Assembly (NCBI GenBank): GCA_036268055.1
Contig: DATAUW010000016.1
Coordinates: 208,558 to 272,557 of the forward strand
From: Verrucomicrobiia bacterium
GTDB taxonomy: Bacteria > Verrucomicrobiota > Verrucomicrobiia > Limisphaerales > Pedosphaeraceae
Direction: 5' to 3'
DNA: 64,000 nt
Below, in pieces: positions 42,118 through 51,140 of the stretch. Made by a program: the position numbers and the translations under genes. The notes below the pieces were generated by a model. That model saw only the letters and a program-made list of their open reading frames with translations, was not told the DNA's origin and searched no databases. Every line of letters begins with the position of its first letter. The first letter of the stretch is position 1.

Positions 42118-44397
42118 TCAAAACTGTGCCGTCAACGCGAAATTGAAGAACGGCTGATACGGCGAGATCGTGCCTGCGCGCAGCAACGGCAGGCTGAACA
42201 AAAACCGCGCTTCCCACGCCGAGCCCAGCGCCGCCGCCGCGCCAAAGCCCGTGCCCCAAAGCGGCGTGCTTTCATTCCTGCCCTGCGGATCGAGCAAATA
42301 AGTGTCCGCATAATCCACATAGACCGAGCCGCGCACCACCAGCGGATATTTTCCGTTGATCGTGCCGACCACGTGCGGCGGCGTTTTTTGTTCCAACGTC
42401 AAATGCCAGCCGGTATCGCCAAAAATTTCGCCTTCATGATAACCGCGCACACTGCCCACGCCGCCCGCGCCAAATTGCTCGTTGCTGAGCAACGGTTCGT
42501 TGGCCCACTGTCCATCCGCGCGAAAGCCCAGCTTCCATTGCTTGAAGATTTCCTGCTCGCGCGAAAAACTCGCCGTGACGATATGATACGAACCATCCGC
42601 CTCGGTCGAACCCGCGGCATTTTGGAATTTCGTTTTGCTATCCGAAAAACCCGACGTCAAAAAATTCACCGAATAACCAATGCCGAAGGCAGTCACGCCG
42701 TGATCATCGCGCCGGTTGGCATCCCAGCGGATCGTAAAGGGCAGGTAATCCACCGGCCTATAAGTTTTTGGAACCGGCGAAGCAATCACGCTGACGATGG
42801 GCGGATTAGGCGCGCCGTTGGGTTGAATGGTCGTCAGCGACGTCTCAAAATTATTCGTCTTGTTGCTCGTCAGATTGTAATCCTTGTAATCGAAGCCGGC
42901 CGCCAGCACGGAACTGATCTCATGAAATTCCGGCAGCGGCATATTGAGCCGGAAACCCACACCATTATTTACTGTGACATCCTGCTGCACGTCATTTTCA
43001 TCAATCGAAATAACTCCCGGAATGCTGGTGAGATTGTGCGTGCCAAGATTTTGGATGCCCGTGTCAATCGTCGAACGGCTGGCAAAGATATTCAGCTCGG
43101 GCACGCCTGAAGCCGGCGGCAGCACGAACTTCCTCGTGCCTTCATTATACCCGAACGACCCCGGCTCGCTCGCAATCTGTTCCGAAATCGAATCCGGATA
43201 ACCCAGCGGCAGTCGGTAAAATCCGCTGAAGTTTGCGACCAGTGGTTTGTCATAAAACGACCATTGATCCGATCGCTTATAATCTTCCGGTGAAAAGCTG
43301 TACTGCAAACCCAGCGATTCGTCCAACTGCCAAAGGTTGTTGAACACCGCCGAACTGTTCACACGCAAGTCAGGTGTGCCCGGCGAACTTTCATTGTTCA
43401 ATTCCGTCTTGGCATGTAATGGCAAACGGTCCTTCACCACCAGGCGCAGGAGGGACGTGCCCGGTTCCGCGCCGGGCGCGAGTTGCGGATAAATTTGCCG
43501 ATCTTGATTCGCGTTGGCGCGATCCAACTCGGCCTGAAAAACCGGCCGCAACAAAATGATATTCGTGTGCAAACTCGGCAACGCGCGCATCACATTGTTC
43601 GAACTGAAATAACGATTCTGCGTCACCCGGATTTCCGACAGCCGCCCCTCGAACACCCGGATCTTCACTGTCCCGTTGGTGATCTGCTGCGGTGGCAGCG
43701 TGACGTTGACCGTGGGATAACCGCGATCGCGATATTCCTTTTGCAGATCGGACGCCGCCGCGATGATGTCGTTGAGCGACACATTAGTGCCCGTGCCTTT
43801 GGCCAGGATGTTTAATAATGTATTGGTCGAGAGCAGCGTGTCGCCCCGCACCTCGTAGGTATGCACATTGAAACGCGGCACGTCGTTCGTTTTGGCGGGC
43901 GCGTTATTTGTGCCCCCGGCGCCGGTTTCAGCCATCTCCACGTTCGTCACCACCGCCAGGGATTTTCCCGAAATCAAAACCTGCGGAAACACGCCTTCAT
44001 AAACATTCATCGTGACCACGCCGTTGGTGATGCGCTCGCGGGCGAGAGACACGTTGACATCCGGATAACCGTGCTGTTGAAAGCGGGTGAGCACCTCCGA
44101 TGCGGCCTGCACGATTTGTCCCAGGCTGACGTTCGTCCCCATGTAATTGGTCAAAATAAGCGGGGGCGCATTGGAAAAAATTTTCGCACTGTAACGGACC
44201 TCGTAATCGTGAACTTCAAAAAAAGGCCCGGCATTGAGCGCCACCGAATCCGGCTGCGGCACTGAATTAGTGGAACCAGATGCGGAATCCGCCGCCTGCG
44301 TCCGCGCGCAAAGCAACAGGCAGGCGCACGCGAAGAACACGCGCCACACCTGCGCCGTACATAAATTGGCCCTTTGCCGGGCTCCAGGAATCATCAT
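42118..44397 (-). CDS. Two-partner secretion outer-membrane transporter (TpsB, ShlB/FhaC family)
   Basis: 759 residues from the ATG at 44397, with GGAG six bases upstream; the frame extends to 44478 without protein character. The signal peptide ends RTQAAD. POTRA-like domains follow: one at about 65-155 (FFEVHDYEVRYSAK... YEGVFPQVLI), a second at about 175-280 (FNVHTYEVRGDTLLS... FEGRLSEIRV) and probably a third. A C-terminal 16-strand barrel contains the VRGY motif (GGVGSVRGYHEGE) that caps the channel. The last residue is Phe. It secretes the TpsA encoded next. It has one more N-terminal POTRA-like unit than FhaC. Confidence 0.93.
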   Translation of the reverse strand: MMIPGARQRANLCTAQVWRVFFACACLLLCARTQAADSASGSTNSVPQPDSVALNAGPFFEVHDYEVRYSAKIFSNAPPLILTNYMGTNVSLGQIVQAASEVLTRFQQHGYPDVNVSLARERITNGVVTMNVYEGVFPQVLISGKSLAVVTNVEMAETGAGGTNNAPAKTNDVPRFNVHTYEVRGDTLLSTNTLLNILAKGTGTNVSLNDIIAAASDLQKEYRDRGYPTVNVTLPPQQITNGTVKIRVFEGRLSEIRVTQNRYFSSNNVMRALPSLHTNIILLRPVFQAELDRANANQDRQIYPQLAPGAEPGTSLLRLVVKDRLPLHAKTELNNESSPGTPDLRVNSSAVFNNLWQLDESLGLQYSFSPEDYKRSDQWSFYDKPLVANFSGFYRLPLGYPDSISEQIASEPGSFGYNEGTRKFVLPPASGVPELNIFASRSTIDTGIQNLGTHNLTSIPGVISIDENDVQQDVTVNNGVGFRLNMPLPEFHEISSVLAAGFDYKDYNLTSNKTNNFETSLTTIQPNGAPNPPIVSVIASPVPKTYRPVDYLPFTIRWDANRRDDHGVTAFGIGYSVNFLTSGFSDSKTKFQNAAGSTEADGSYHIVTASFSREQEIFKQWKLGFRADGQWANEPLLSNEQFGAGGVGSVRGYHEGEIFGDTGWHLTLEQKTPPHVVGTINGKYPLVVRGSVYVDYADTYLLDPQGRNESTPLWGTGFGAAAALGSAWEARFLFSLPLLRAGTISPYQPFFNFALTAQF

Positions 44398-44471
44398 CGT
44401 AACTCCGCCACACTGGTCGGTTTCGGAGCGCGAAGCCTGCGAGATGATTATTACGAAGAGTTGGCGGATGT

Positions 44472-44487
44472 GTGACAAATGGGAAAC
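44472..44487. promoter_or_regulatory. Degenerate GTNAC-type element before tpsB
   Basis: GTGAC AAATGG GAAAC, 75 bases before the tpsB ATG. One half-site fits GTNAC and the other has one mismatch. Its position matches the elements before the porin and tpsA genes. Confidence 0.3.
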
Positions 44488-44691
44488 GAAACCGGATTGG
44501 CATATCTCGTATTCCCTTGTTTTTTCCTGCGCCTTCGCCGCCGAACTATTTTCACAAATGTAATCGGACCGACATCTGTCTGTAATTCGCTGCGCCTATC
44601 TATGCTCCTCCGTGCGCGAAGTCGAAAATTTTTTGAAACTCATTTCGTGATTTTAAGTTTGGCTGATCTTCGACCGGAGCGCCGTGATAAA

Positions 44692-45582
44692 ATGAAAAAA
44701 ACCGTTGCTGCAAAATTTCGGGTCGAAGATTTTTCTGAACCGCATCTGGTTCTTTGCGAAATTGTGCTGGCCTCGGGCTCCGAGTGGACCCCACAACTCC
44801 CTGGCTGGATGGTCATCCATGTCTCCTCCGGCGTGGGCTACTGGCTGCATCCGCGGATGAACCGCGAACTGCCGACGGGCGCAGTGGTCGTGCATTCCGA
44901 CCAGGTGCGCGGCTCCATTCGCGCCAGCCAGGTCGGCGAACTGCGCCTTGATTTTTTCCGCGTCGAGCCTGCCAAGCTCACGGGCATGGTCACCATGTCC
45001 GACCAGCGGCTGCTGCAAAGCGCCGCCGGTGATGAAAAACTTTCCCTGCGCGTCGTGCCGCCCAACCCGGTTTTTTCCGAGACGCTCAAGAAATTAAATG
45101 CCGCCGAACTCGGCAACCGTTTTCCGGTGCGCGCCCAGTTGCTGCTCTTGTTCCTCGAAGTCTTTGGCGGCGATTTCGAACAATCGCGCCTGGAATCGCG
45201 CGCCGGTTTCGATGCCAGCGTGCGGTTGCGCCAGATGCTCAACCAAATGTCCGCTTCGGAACTCATGGAGATGAGTTTCTCTGAACTCGTCAGCAAGACC
45301 GGCTGCTCGGCGCGGCACGTCAGCCGTTTATTTACTGAGATGGTCGGCGTGTCGTTCCGCGAGAAACAGGTCGAGTTGCGCCTGGCGCGCGCGTGCGAAC
45401 TGCTGGCCACCACGGATTATAAAGTCGTGGATGTCGCGCTCGAAAGCGGCTATCAGTCCACCAGTCTTTTCAATCTCATTTTCAAACAGCGTTTCAACAT
45501 CAGCCCCGCAAAATGGCGCGATCGTGTGCAACGCCGCAAGCCCGCGCGCGAATCCGTTCGCCGCCTTCATGCCGCCGCGTGA
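44692..45582 (+). CDS. AraC-family transcriptional regulator
   Basis: 297 residues from the ATG at 44692 (MKKTVAAKFRVEDF); the open frame upstream to 44479 lacks protein character. The N-terminal 180 residues look like a cupin-type sensor (GWMVIHVSSGVGYWLHP, LPTGAVVVHSDQVRG). The C-terminal about 100 residues hold the double HTH (ELVSKTGCSARHVSRLFTEMVGVSF and VVDVALESGYQSTSLFNLIFK). It is divergent from tpsB with 294 bases between the two starts, so it is the natural candidate regulator of the secretion pair. That region holds one GTNAC-like site and no other element I can name. Confidence 0.9.
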   Translation: MKKTVAAKFRVEDFSEPHLVLCEIVLASGSEWTPQLPGWMVIHVSSGVGYWLHPRMNRELPTGAVVVHSDQVRGSIRASQVGELRLDFFRVEPAKLTGMVTMSDQRLLQSAAGDEKLSLRVVPPNPVFSETLKKLNAAELGNRFPVRAQLLLLFLEVFGGDFEQSRLESRAGFDASVRLRQMLNQMSASELMEMSFSELVSKTGCSARHVSRLFTEMVGVSFREKQVELRLARACELLATTDYKVVDVALESGYQSTSLFNLIFKQRFNISPAKWRDRVQRRKPARESVRRLHAAA

Positions 45583-45708
45583 TTCGGTTTTGCACAAATA
45601 TTTTTCAACTGGCCGTAAAATTTTTTCACCCCTTCAAAAAAACCAACGCCGCTTTTTTCCACTGACATGTCACTCATTTTTCTCCATTCGTCACAACCGT
45701 CACCGCGC

Positions 45709-45724
45709 GTGACCATAAAGTAAC
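45709..45724. promoter_or_regulatory. GTNAC-N6-GTNAC element before the EPS initiating transferase
   Basis: GTGAC CATAAA GTAAC, about 140 bases before the ATG at 45864. Three more GTCAC pentamers lie just upstream (45669, 45690, 45699), the first inside the perfect palindrome TGACATGTCA (45663-45672), so the 281-base gap before the EPS cluster contains a cluster of such half-sites. Confidence 0.4.
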
Positions 45725-45863
45725 ACGCGCCATCTTTACCCTCGCGCGCACGAAAGCTATGTTTCGGCAGCTTTGAGAAACGAAAACCGATTTTGTTCCC
45801 GAGTATATAGAAAGATTAGATCGTCCGGCGTTGTGTGATCGCGCCCGCGCTTCATTTATCATC

Positions 45864-47261
45864 ATGGTCAGCCATCGTTCCATAGGCATTCGCAGTTCGG
45901 CATTAGCTTGCCAGATGTTGCTCGTGACTTGCAGCTTTTGGGGTTGGTTCCTGATCTGGCAATCTTCCTTCGTCTGGGATGTTGGAGCGCTCAAGGGCTA
46001 TCTCCTTTACAACGAATTTTTATTGATCGGCATTCTGTTCAGCGGCGAACGCAAGCGCGAGGCGACCGGGCAGCATCACGAATGGGTGAGTGCCATCCGT
46101 CAGAGTTTTCGCCAGACGCTCGTCGGAATTTTTTGCGTGTTCATGGTCGTCTTTGCGCGGCAGGACGCGGCGGTTTCACGCTCCTTTTTCTTCAGCTACA
46201 TTCCGTGGCTGTATCTCACCCTGATTTTTTCCAGATATTTTATCCCGCGTTATCTCGGCAAGTGGGCCTTCTCGGGCGACCGCGAAGAACGCGTGGCCCT
46301 GGCCGGCACCGGCGAACAGGCCGCCCGGCTCGCGCCGTGGCTCGAGCAAAAAAGTTTTGTCGGCCTGCGCACGATCGGCTTGATCTGCCCGCAATCTTCA
46401 ACTTCGATCGCCTCGCCGTATCCGGTCCTCGGTACGATTGACCACATGAAGGAAATTCTCGCGGACAGTTCCATCACGCAGGTGATCGTGCTCGACCTTT
46501 CCCTGGGCAGCGCCTGGATCCGGCAAATGACTCATCTCTGCGAAGACGCCGCCGTCCGCCTGCTTGCAGTCAACGATCTCAACGCCTACTTCAACCACAC
46601 CACCACGGTCTTTGAAGACGATGGCATCCGGTTCATCGGCCTGCGCGAGGAACCGCTGGAAAGCCCGATGAATCGTCTGTTCAAGCGCATCCTGGATTTG
46701 GCTGTGGCGCTGCCGGTGGTCGTGCTTATTCTGCCTTTCGTCACCGCGCTCGTGTGGTGTCTCCATCGGCTGCAATCGCCCGGGCCGGTTTTTTTTCGCC
46801 AGGTGCGCACCGGCATGATGGGCCGCCCTTTCGGCATGTATAAATACCGCACCATGCACGTTCACAAAGGAGATGAAAATAAACAGGCCTCCAAAAACGA
46901 CCCGCGCATCTTCTCCGCGGGGGCATGGCTGCGCCGTTTCAGCGTGGATGAAATTCCCCAGTTCCTCAATGTCGTCCTCGGCGACATGAGCGTGGTGGGG
47001 CCGCGTCCGCATTTGCCGAAGCACGAGGAACTGTTCGCCAGGGTGATGAGCCGTTACTTCATCCGCAAATTCATCCGCCCGGGCCTCACCGGCTGGGCGC
47101 AGGTCAGCGGCTTTCGCGGCGAGATCCATTGCGAAGGCGACATCCAGAAACGCGTGGAGGCCGATATTTATTATTTGGAAAACTGGTCGTTCAGCCTGGA
47201 TTGCCTGATCATCCTTCGAACGATCAAACACTGCATCTTTCCGCCGCGCAGCGCCTACTAG
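45864..47261 (+). CDS. Undecaprenyl-phosphate glycose phosphotransferase (WcaJ/PssY-like)
   Basis: 465 residues from the ATG at 45864; a TTG at 45831 is in frame. The N-terminal part has four to five hydrophobic helices and a nucleotide-binding-like domain (RVALAGTGEQAARLAPWL). The C-terminal bacterial sugar transferase domain begins near residue 270 (FKRILDLAVALPVVV) with SPGPVFFRQVRTG, the catalytic pair region FSVDEIPQFLNVVLGDMSVVGPRP, and PGLTGWAQVSGFRGE. It transfers a sugar-1-phosphate to undecaprenyl phosphate, the first step of the exopolysaccharide repeat unit. It heads the plus-strand EPS cluster. Confidence 0.94.
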   Translation: MVSHRSIGIRSSALACQMLLVTCSFWGWFLIWQSSFVWDVGALKGYLLYNEFLLIGILFSGERKREATGQHHEWVSAIRQSFRQTLVGIFCVFMVVFARQDAAVSRSFFFSYIPWLYLTLIFSRYFIPRYLGKWAFSGDREERVALAGTGEQAARLAPWLEQKSFVGLRTIGLICPQSSTSIASPYPVLGTIDHMKEILADSSITQVIVLDLSLGSAWIRQMTHLCEDAAVRLLAVNDLNAYFNHTTTVFEDDGIRFIGLREEPLESPMNRLFKRILDLAVALPVVVLILPFVTALVWCLHRLQSPGPVFFRQVRTGMMGRPFGMYKYRTMHVHKGDENKQASKNDPRIFSAGAWLRRFSVDEIPQFLNVVLGDMSVVGPRPHLPKHEELFARVMSRYFIRKFIRPGLTGWAQVSGFRGEIHCEGDIQKRVEADIYYLENWSFSLDCLIILRTIKHCIFPPRSAY

Positions 47262-47453
47262 AAAGTTTACGCATTTGCCACAGAACTGTCATGCGGACGA
47301 CATGAGCGCGGGGGAAGATGTTCGTCCGGTCGCGCCGCGTCGCCGCAAAGCATTGCGAGAGTATTTGCGAAGCGTCGCCGCGGTCACCGGCTGGGCAAAA
47401 TAACCGGGCAGGGCAATCCGCCGGTTGAGTAGATAAGCGGCCGTTGGAAATGG

Positions 47454-47475
47454 TTTTGACAATACATCGTCAAAA
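47454..47475. promoter_or_regulatory. Inverted repeat before the Wzz/BY-kinase gene
   Basis: TTTTGAC (47454-47460), spacer AATACATC, GTCAAAA (47469-47475): perfect 7-bp arms ending 29 bases before the GTG start. It may be an operator; a TTGACA -35 hexamer is contained in the left arm. A second hairpin (CGGACGACAT with ATGTTCGTCCG, 47294-47328) lies upstream in the same 243-base gap. Confidence 0.45.
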
Positions 47476-47504
47476 GCCAGGGGCGGTAGCTTGTTTAAAA
47501 GAGC

Positions 47505-49643
47505 GTGGCTGAAAAAACTATTATTTTACCGTCCCATACTTCGAATGGGAACGGGAATGGCAACGGGTCGGGCGCAAACTACCGCCTGACACTCATGGCC
47601 CCCAAGCGGCGCTACCTCTCCTACCTTCGCGAGCGTTGGTGGGTGATTATGGTGTGCATCGCCCTGACCGTGAGCGCGCTTTTCGTTTACGAAACCGTGC
47701 GCGGCGAAAAAGTCTTGTCCTACGCGCAGCTCTACGCCAGCGCCGAAATGCAAGTGGCCGCCGTGAGTTTCTTCAATGAAGAAGCCTTGACCTATTTCGG
47801 CACGCAAATCGAACTGCTTAAAAGCGCGCACCTGCAAAACGCCGCCTACCAGCGAATCGGCTACGTCCCCAAGCCCAATCAGCCGCCGCCCGTGAAGCTC
47901 GAAATCATTCAGCCGCTCAAGACTTCCATCCTGGAATTGGAAGCCACCGGCTCCGACCCCGCGATCACGCAAAATTTCCTTCAGGCGCTGATTGACGAGT
48001 ATCTCAATTATAAAAAAGAAGCGCGCGACACCATCTCGCAGGAAATCATGCAGTCGCTCACCGACCAGATTTCCAAAAAAGAAGACGATCTGAAAAGCGA
48101 GCAGGATCAGTGGGCGCATTTTCAAAAATCCAACAACATCGTCGTGTTGGATCAGGAAACTCGGAGCGCCGGCCTGTATCTCGCCGAATTAAATATGCAG
48201 TTGGCCAAACTCAAGCTCGACCGCGATCTGCTTGCGCGGGGATTGGACGTCACTCAAATGGATTCTCCAGCCGTAATGAGCGCGCCAGCCGTGACCAACG
48301 CAACCGGGAGCATTCCAGCCTACATCTCCACCAATTTTGCCGAACAACTTTCAAGCGACGCCGCGCTCAAATCCGCCAAGGTCCAGCTTGCCGTCACTCG
48401 CGGTGAACGCGATCAGACGCTTGCCGAACACGGCGAAACCGCCGCGCACCGTTTGAATGACGAGGTCGCGCGCCTCGAACGCACCGTGCAAATCCTGGAA
48501 GAACAAAATCTCGCCGAGCGCAAAGCCACGCTGGAAGATTTGAACAAACGCATCAGTGCCATGGAGACCTCCATTCCCACCTGGGAAGCCAAGGTGCTCG
48601 ACATGAACGACCGCCTCTCCGAAGGCGAGCGCCTCAAAAGCAGTGTGCAACGCGAACAAGGCTATTACGATCACGTATTGTCCACACTCCAGAATGTGGA
48701 CCTCGGCAAGAACGTGCAGACCGAGCGCCTCGCCGTCCTCCAACGCGCCACGTCCCCCGAACCCGTGAAACGCCACTTGATAATCTGGTTCGCGCTCGCC
48801 GTGATCGGGGGATTTTTCATGGCCCTGGGTCTGGTCTTCTGCTGGTATTTGCTCGATGACCGTTTTGTTTCCGTCCGCGATATCAAGGAGCAGTACGGCG
48901 AAATGGTGCTCGGCCTCGTCCCGCAAATTCGCGTGCCGAAATCCAGGCCGCACCAGGCCTTGCTCGAACACGGTGACCGGCGTCACACCTACGCCGAGTC
49001 CTATCGCCACTTGCGCTCGGCCATTTTATTTTCGTCCTTTGGCGAAGGCCGTCCGCAAACGCTTCTCGTCACCAGTTCCGCGCCCGGCGAAGGCAAAACG
49101 ACCATCGCTCTCAACCTTGCCCGCTTGCTCGCCCGTAGCGGCCTGCGCGTCGTGCTGGTGGATGCCGATGCGCGCCGTCGCGGACTCAGTTCCCTGCTGA
49201 ATGCGAAAGACCAAACCGGCATGCTCGATTTCCTGCGAGGCGATGCCGACGCCGCGCAAGTGACGCACCCGACCGATACGCCCGGATTATCCTATGTGCC
49301 CGTCGGCACGCACAACGAATTGACCGAGGGCGTTTTCCTGCGCCCCCGGCTGGCCGAGTTGCTGCGCGGGTTGCGTGAAGAACGCGACTTCGTGATTTTT
49401 GACGGCGCGCCGATTTTGGCGTCGGACGATGCCGCCGTGCTCGTGCCGCTCGTGGACGCCGTGGTGCTCGTGACCCGGCCTTTCTACACCCGCTCGCGCC
49501 TCATCCGTCAGGCACTCGATATGCTTTATCAACGCCAGGCCAAGTGCGTGAGTTTCATTCACAACCGCGCCCGTGCGGATGATCTTGCGGGTCATTATGA
49601 AATGAATGGAGTTCCAGTCCCGGCGCGAAACGGCGCCGCGTAA
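47505..49643 (+). CDS. Wzz/BY-kinase fusion: polysaccharide chain-length determinant and tyrosine autokinase
   Basis: 712 residues, GTG start. It has a Gly/Asn-rich head, a Wzz membrane helix at about 45-65, periplasmic coiled coils (about 170-240 and 310-415), and a second helix at about 425-450. A cytoplasmic BY-kinase domain follows: Walker A SSAPGEGKTT (about 525), Walker A' VVLVDADARR, Walker B FVIFDGAPIL. The C-terminal tail has no tyrosine cluster, unlike Wzc or EpsD, so autophosphorylation of a Y-rich tail is not evident. It polymerises with Wzy and regulates chain length and export. It starts 243 bases after the initiating transferase. Confidence 0.93.
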   Translation: MAEKTIILPSHTSNGNGNGNGSGANYRLTLMAPKRRYLSYLRERWWVIMVCIALTVSALFVYETVRGEKVLSYAQLYASAEMQVAAVSFFNEEALTYFGTQIELLKSAHLQNAAYQRIGYVPKPNQPPPVKLEIIQPLKTSILELEATGSDPAITQNFLQALIDEYLNYKKEARDTISQEIMQSLTDQISKKEDDLKSEQDQWAHFQKSNNIVVLDQETRSAGLYLAELNMQLAKLKLDRDLLARGLDVTQMDSPAVMSAPAVTNATGSIPAYISTNFAEQLSSDAALKSAKVQLAVTRGERDQTLAEHGETAAHRLNDEVARLERTVQILEEQNLAERKATLEDLNKRISAMETSIPTWEAKVLDMNDRLSEGERLKSSVQREQGYYDHVLSTLQNVDLGKNVQTERLAVLQRATSPEPVKRHLIIWFALAVIGGFFMALGLVFCWYLLDDRFVSVRDIKEQYGEMVLGLVPQIRVPKSRPHQALLEHGDRRHTYAESYRHLRSAILFSSFGEGRPQTLLVTSSAPGEGKTTIALNLARLLARSGLRVVLVDADARRRGLSSLLNAKDQTGMLDFLRGDADAAQVTHPTDTPGLSYVPVGTHNELTEGVFLRPRLAELLRGLREERDFVIFDGAPILASDDAAVLVPLVDAVVLVTRPFYTRSRLIRQALDMLYQRQAKCVSFIHNRARADDLAGHYEMNGVPVPARNGAA

Positions 49644-49713
49644 TGACTGGCTCAAAATCAGGCACGTGTTGTCATCAAAAATAAACTGGCCGCGAGTTTC
49701 AAAGAAAAAGTTG

Positions 49714-51063
49714 ATGAACCTGACTACCATTTGGAAGCGTCTTTTTCACTGGGCCGGACTCTTGTGTTTGCTGGCCAAACTGCCGTCGGCATCTGCGGCC
49801 GACCCGCACTATGTCTTCGCGCATTACATGGTTTGTTTCGCCACCTACGGCGCCACCGTGGCGGGTTACGAACAGGACATCAAGGATGCCCAGGCCGCGG
49901 GCGTGGATGGTTTCGTTTTGGATGTGCCTGAGTGGAACGGTCCGGATACCTATTACAACACCCGCACCGAACAAATTTTCCAGGCCGCCGAAGCGCTCGG
50001 CACTCATTTCAAATTGCTCTTCTCAGTGGAAATGACCAACACCGCGGACATCGTCGCCATGCTAGGCACGTATACCGCCCGCTCAAATTATTTCTATTTC
50101 CACAACAAAGCCGTCGTCTCCACCTACGGCCAAAACTCGGTGGACTGGGCCAACGGCGTGTTCGCGCCGCTCAGCAAACAGGGCATCAATGTTTTTTTCG
50201 TTCCCTATTTCGAGCCCGAACCGATTTCGCACGCGCAGGATTATTCCAATGCCACCAACCTGCTCACGAAATATACAAACATCCTCGACGGCCTGTATTA
50301 TTTCGCCGCCGGAACCGTGAGCAACATGATCGGCATTAACGACAGTTACAATCAGGCCTGCAAGCAATACGGCAAAATATTCATGGCCGGTTATTCTCCC
50401 AGCTATTGGGGCTGCAACCAGCCGCCCACCCGCGGCTACATCGAGGACGACGGCGGCGAAGGAACCGTGTCGCAATGGACGAACATCATCCAGACGCAGC
50501 CTGACTGGGTGGAAATCACGACCTGGAATGATTGGGGAGAAAGCACCTACATTTCGCCCATCGCCGACCCAAGCGTTTATTTTCCCGATGTCGCAAGTCC
50601 GCGCCGTTATAGTCACGGCGGTTTTCTGGAACTCTCGCGGCGTTACATCGCGTGGTATAAAACCGGCCAGCCGCCGGCAAATAATGCGGACGCGCTGTTT
50701 TATTTTTATCGCACGCATTCCACCAATGCGGTCGCTTCCAGCCCAACCGAACTGCCCGTGACCAACTTCAAAGGCGACGTCGCGGACATCATTTACACCA
50801 CCGTGATCCTTACTGCACCGGCCACATTGCAAATTTCTTCCGGCCCGAAAATGTTCACCAATTCACTTCCAGCGGGCATGACGCATGTTCGCGTGCCCTT
50901 CGCGCCGGGCGCGCAAAAATTTTCCGTGACGCGCAACGGCACGCAGGTTCTTTCCGCGCAGGGCCCGGACATCCTTTCAGCCATTCAGGTGTATGATTAT
51001 TTTCCCGCCAGTGGTTACACCTACGGGCTGCCGGCGCCGTCGAATTTGAGGATCGTTCACTAG
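49714..51063 (+). CDS. Secreted GH71-like glycoside hydrolase
   Basis: 449 residues from the ATG at 49714; the frame extends to 49606 inside the kinase gene. The signal peptide ends SASAAD. The start YVFAHYMVCFATYGATV and DIKDAQAAGVDGFVLDVPEW, the middle ADIVAMLGTY, and the late VEITTWNDWGESTYISP match glycoside hydrolase family 71 (alpha-1,3-glucanase, mutanase) and its relatives. Asp and Glu in these segments could be catalytic. A C-terminal beta domain covers about 110 residues. It lies inside the EPS cluster, so it probably trims or releases the polysaccharide made here; the linkage it cuts is inferred from the family only. Confidence 0.8.
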   Translation: MNLTTIWKRLFHWAGLLCLLAKLPSASAADPHYVFAHYMVCFATYGATVAGYEQDIKDAQAAGVDGFVLDVPEWNGPDTYYNTRTEQIFQAAEALGTHFKLLFSVEMTNTADIVAMLGTYTARSNYFYFHNKAVVSTYGQNSVDWANGVFAPLSKQGINVFFVPYFEPEPISHAQDYSNATNLLTKYTNILDGLYYFAAGTVSNMIGINDSYNQACKQYGKIFMAGYSPSYWGCNQPPTRGYIEDDGGEGTVSQWTNIIQTQPDWVEITTWNDWGESTYISPIADPSVYFPDVASPRRYSHGGFLELSRRYIAWYKTGQPPANNADALFYFYRTHSTNAVASSPTELPVTNFKGDVADIIYTTVILTAPATLQISSGPKMFTNSLPAGMTHVRVPFAPGAQKFSVTRNGTQVLSAQGPDILSAIQVYDYFPASGYTYGLPAPSNLRIVH

Positions 51064-51140
51064 ACTCGTCCGTCCTCAAAAACGTCTTCGGTTTTTTAAT
51101 TCTTTTCGGATTCTTTCAACCTTTGTTCACCGCGCGATCA

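Noticed and set aside
42100..43110. Plus-strand open frame of 336 codons across tpsB
   Set aside because: Antisense to the barrel of tpsB, Arg-rich, no family.
44479..44691. Upstream extension of the AraC-type regulator
   Set aside because: The extension overlaps the tpsB promoter side and shows no domain; the cupin-like domain begins after the ATG at 44692.
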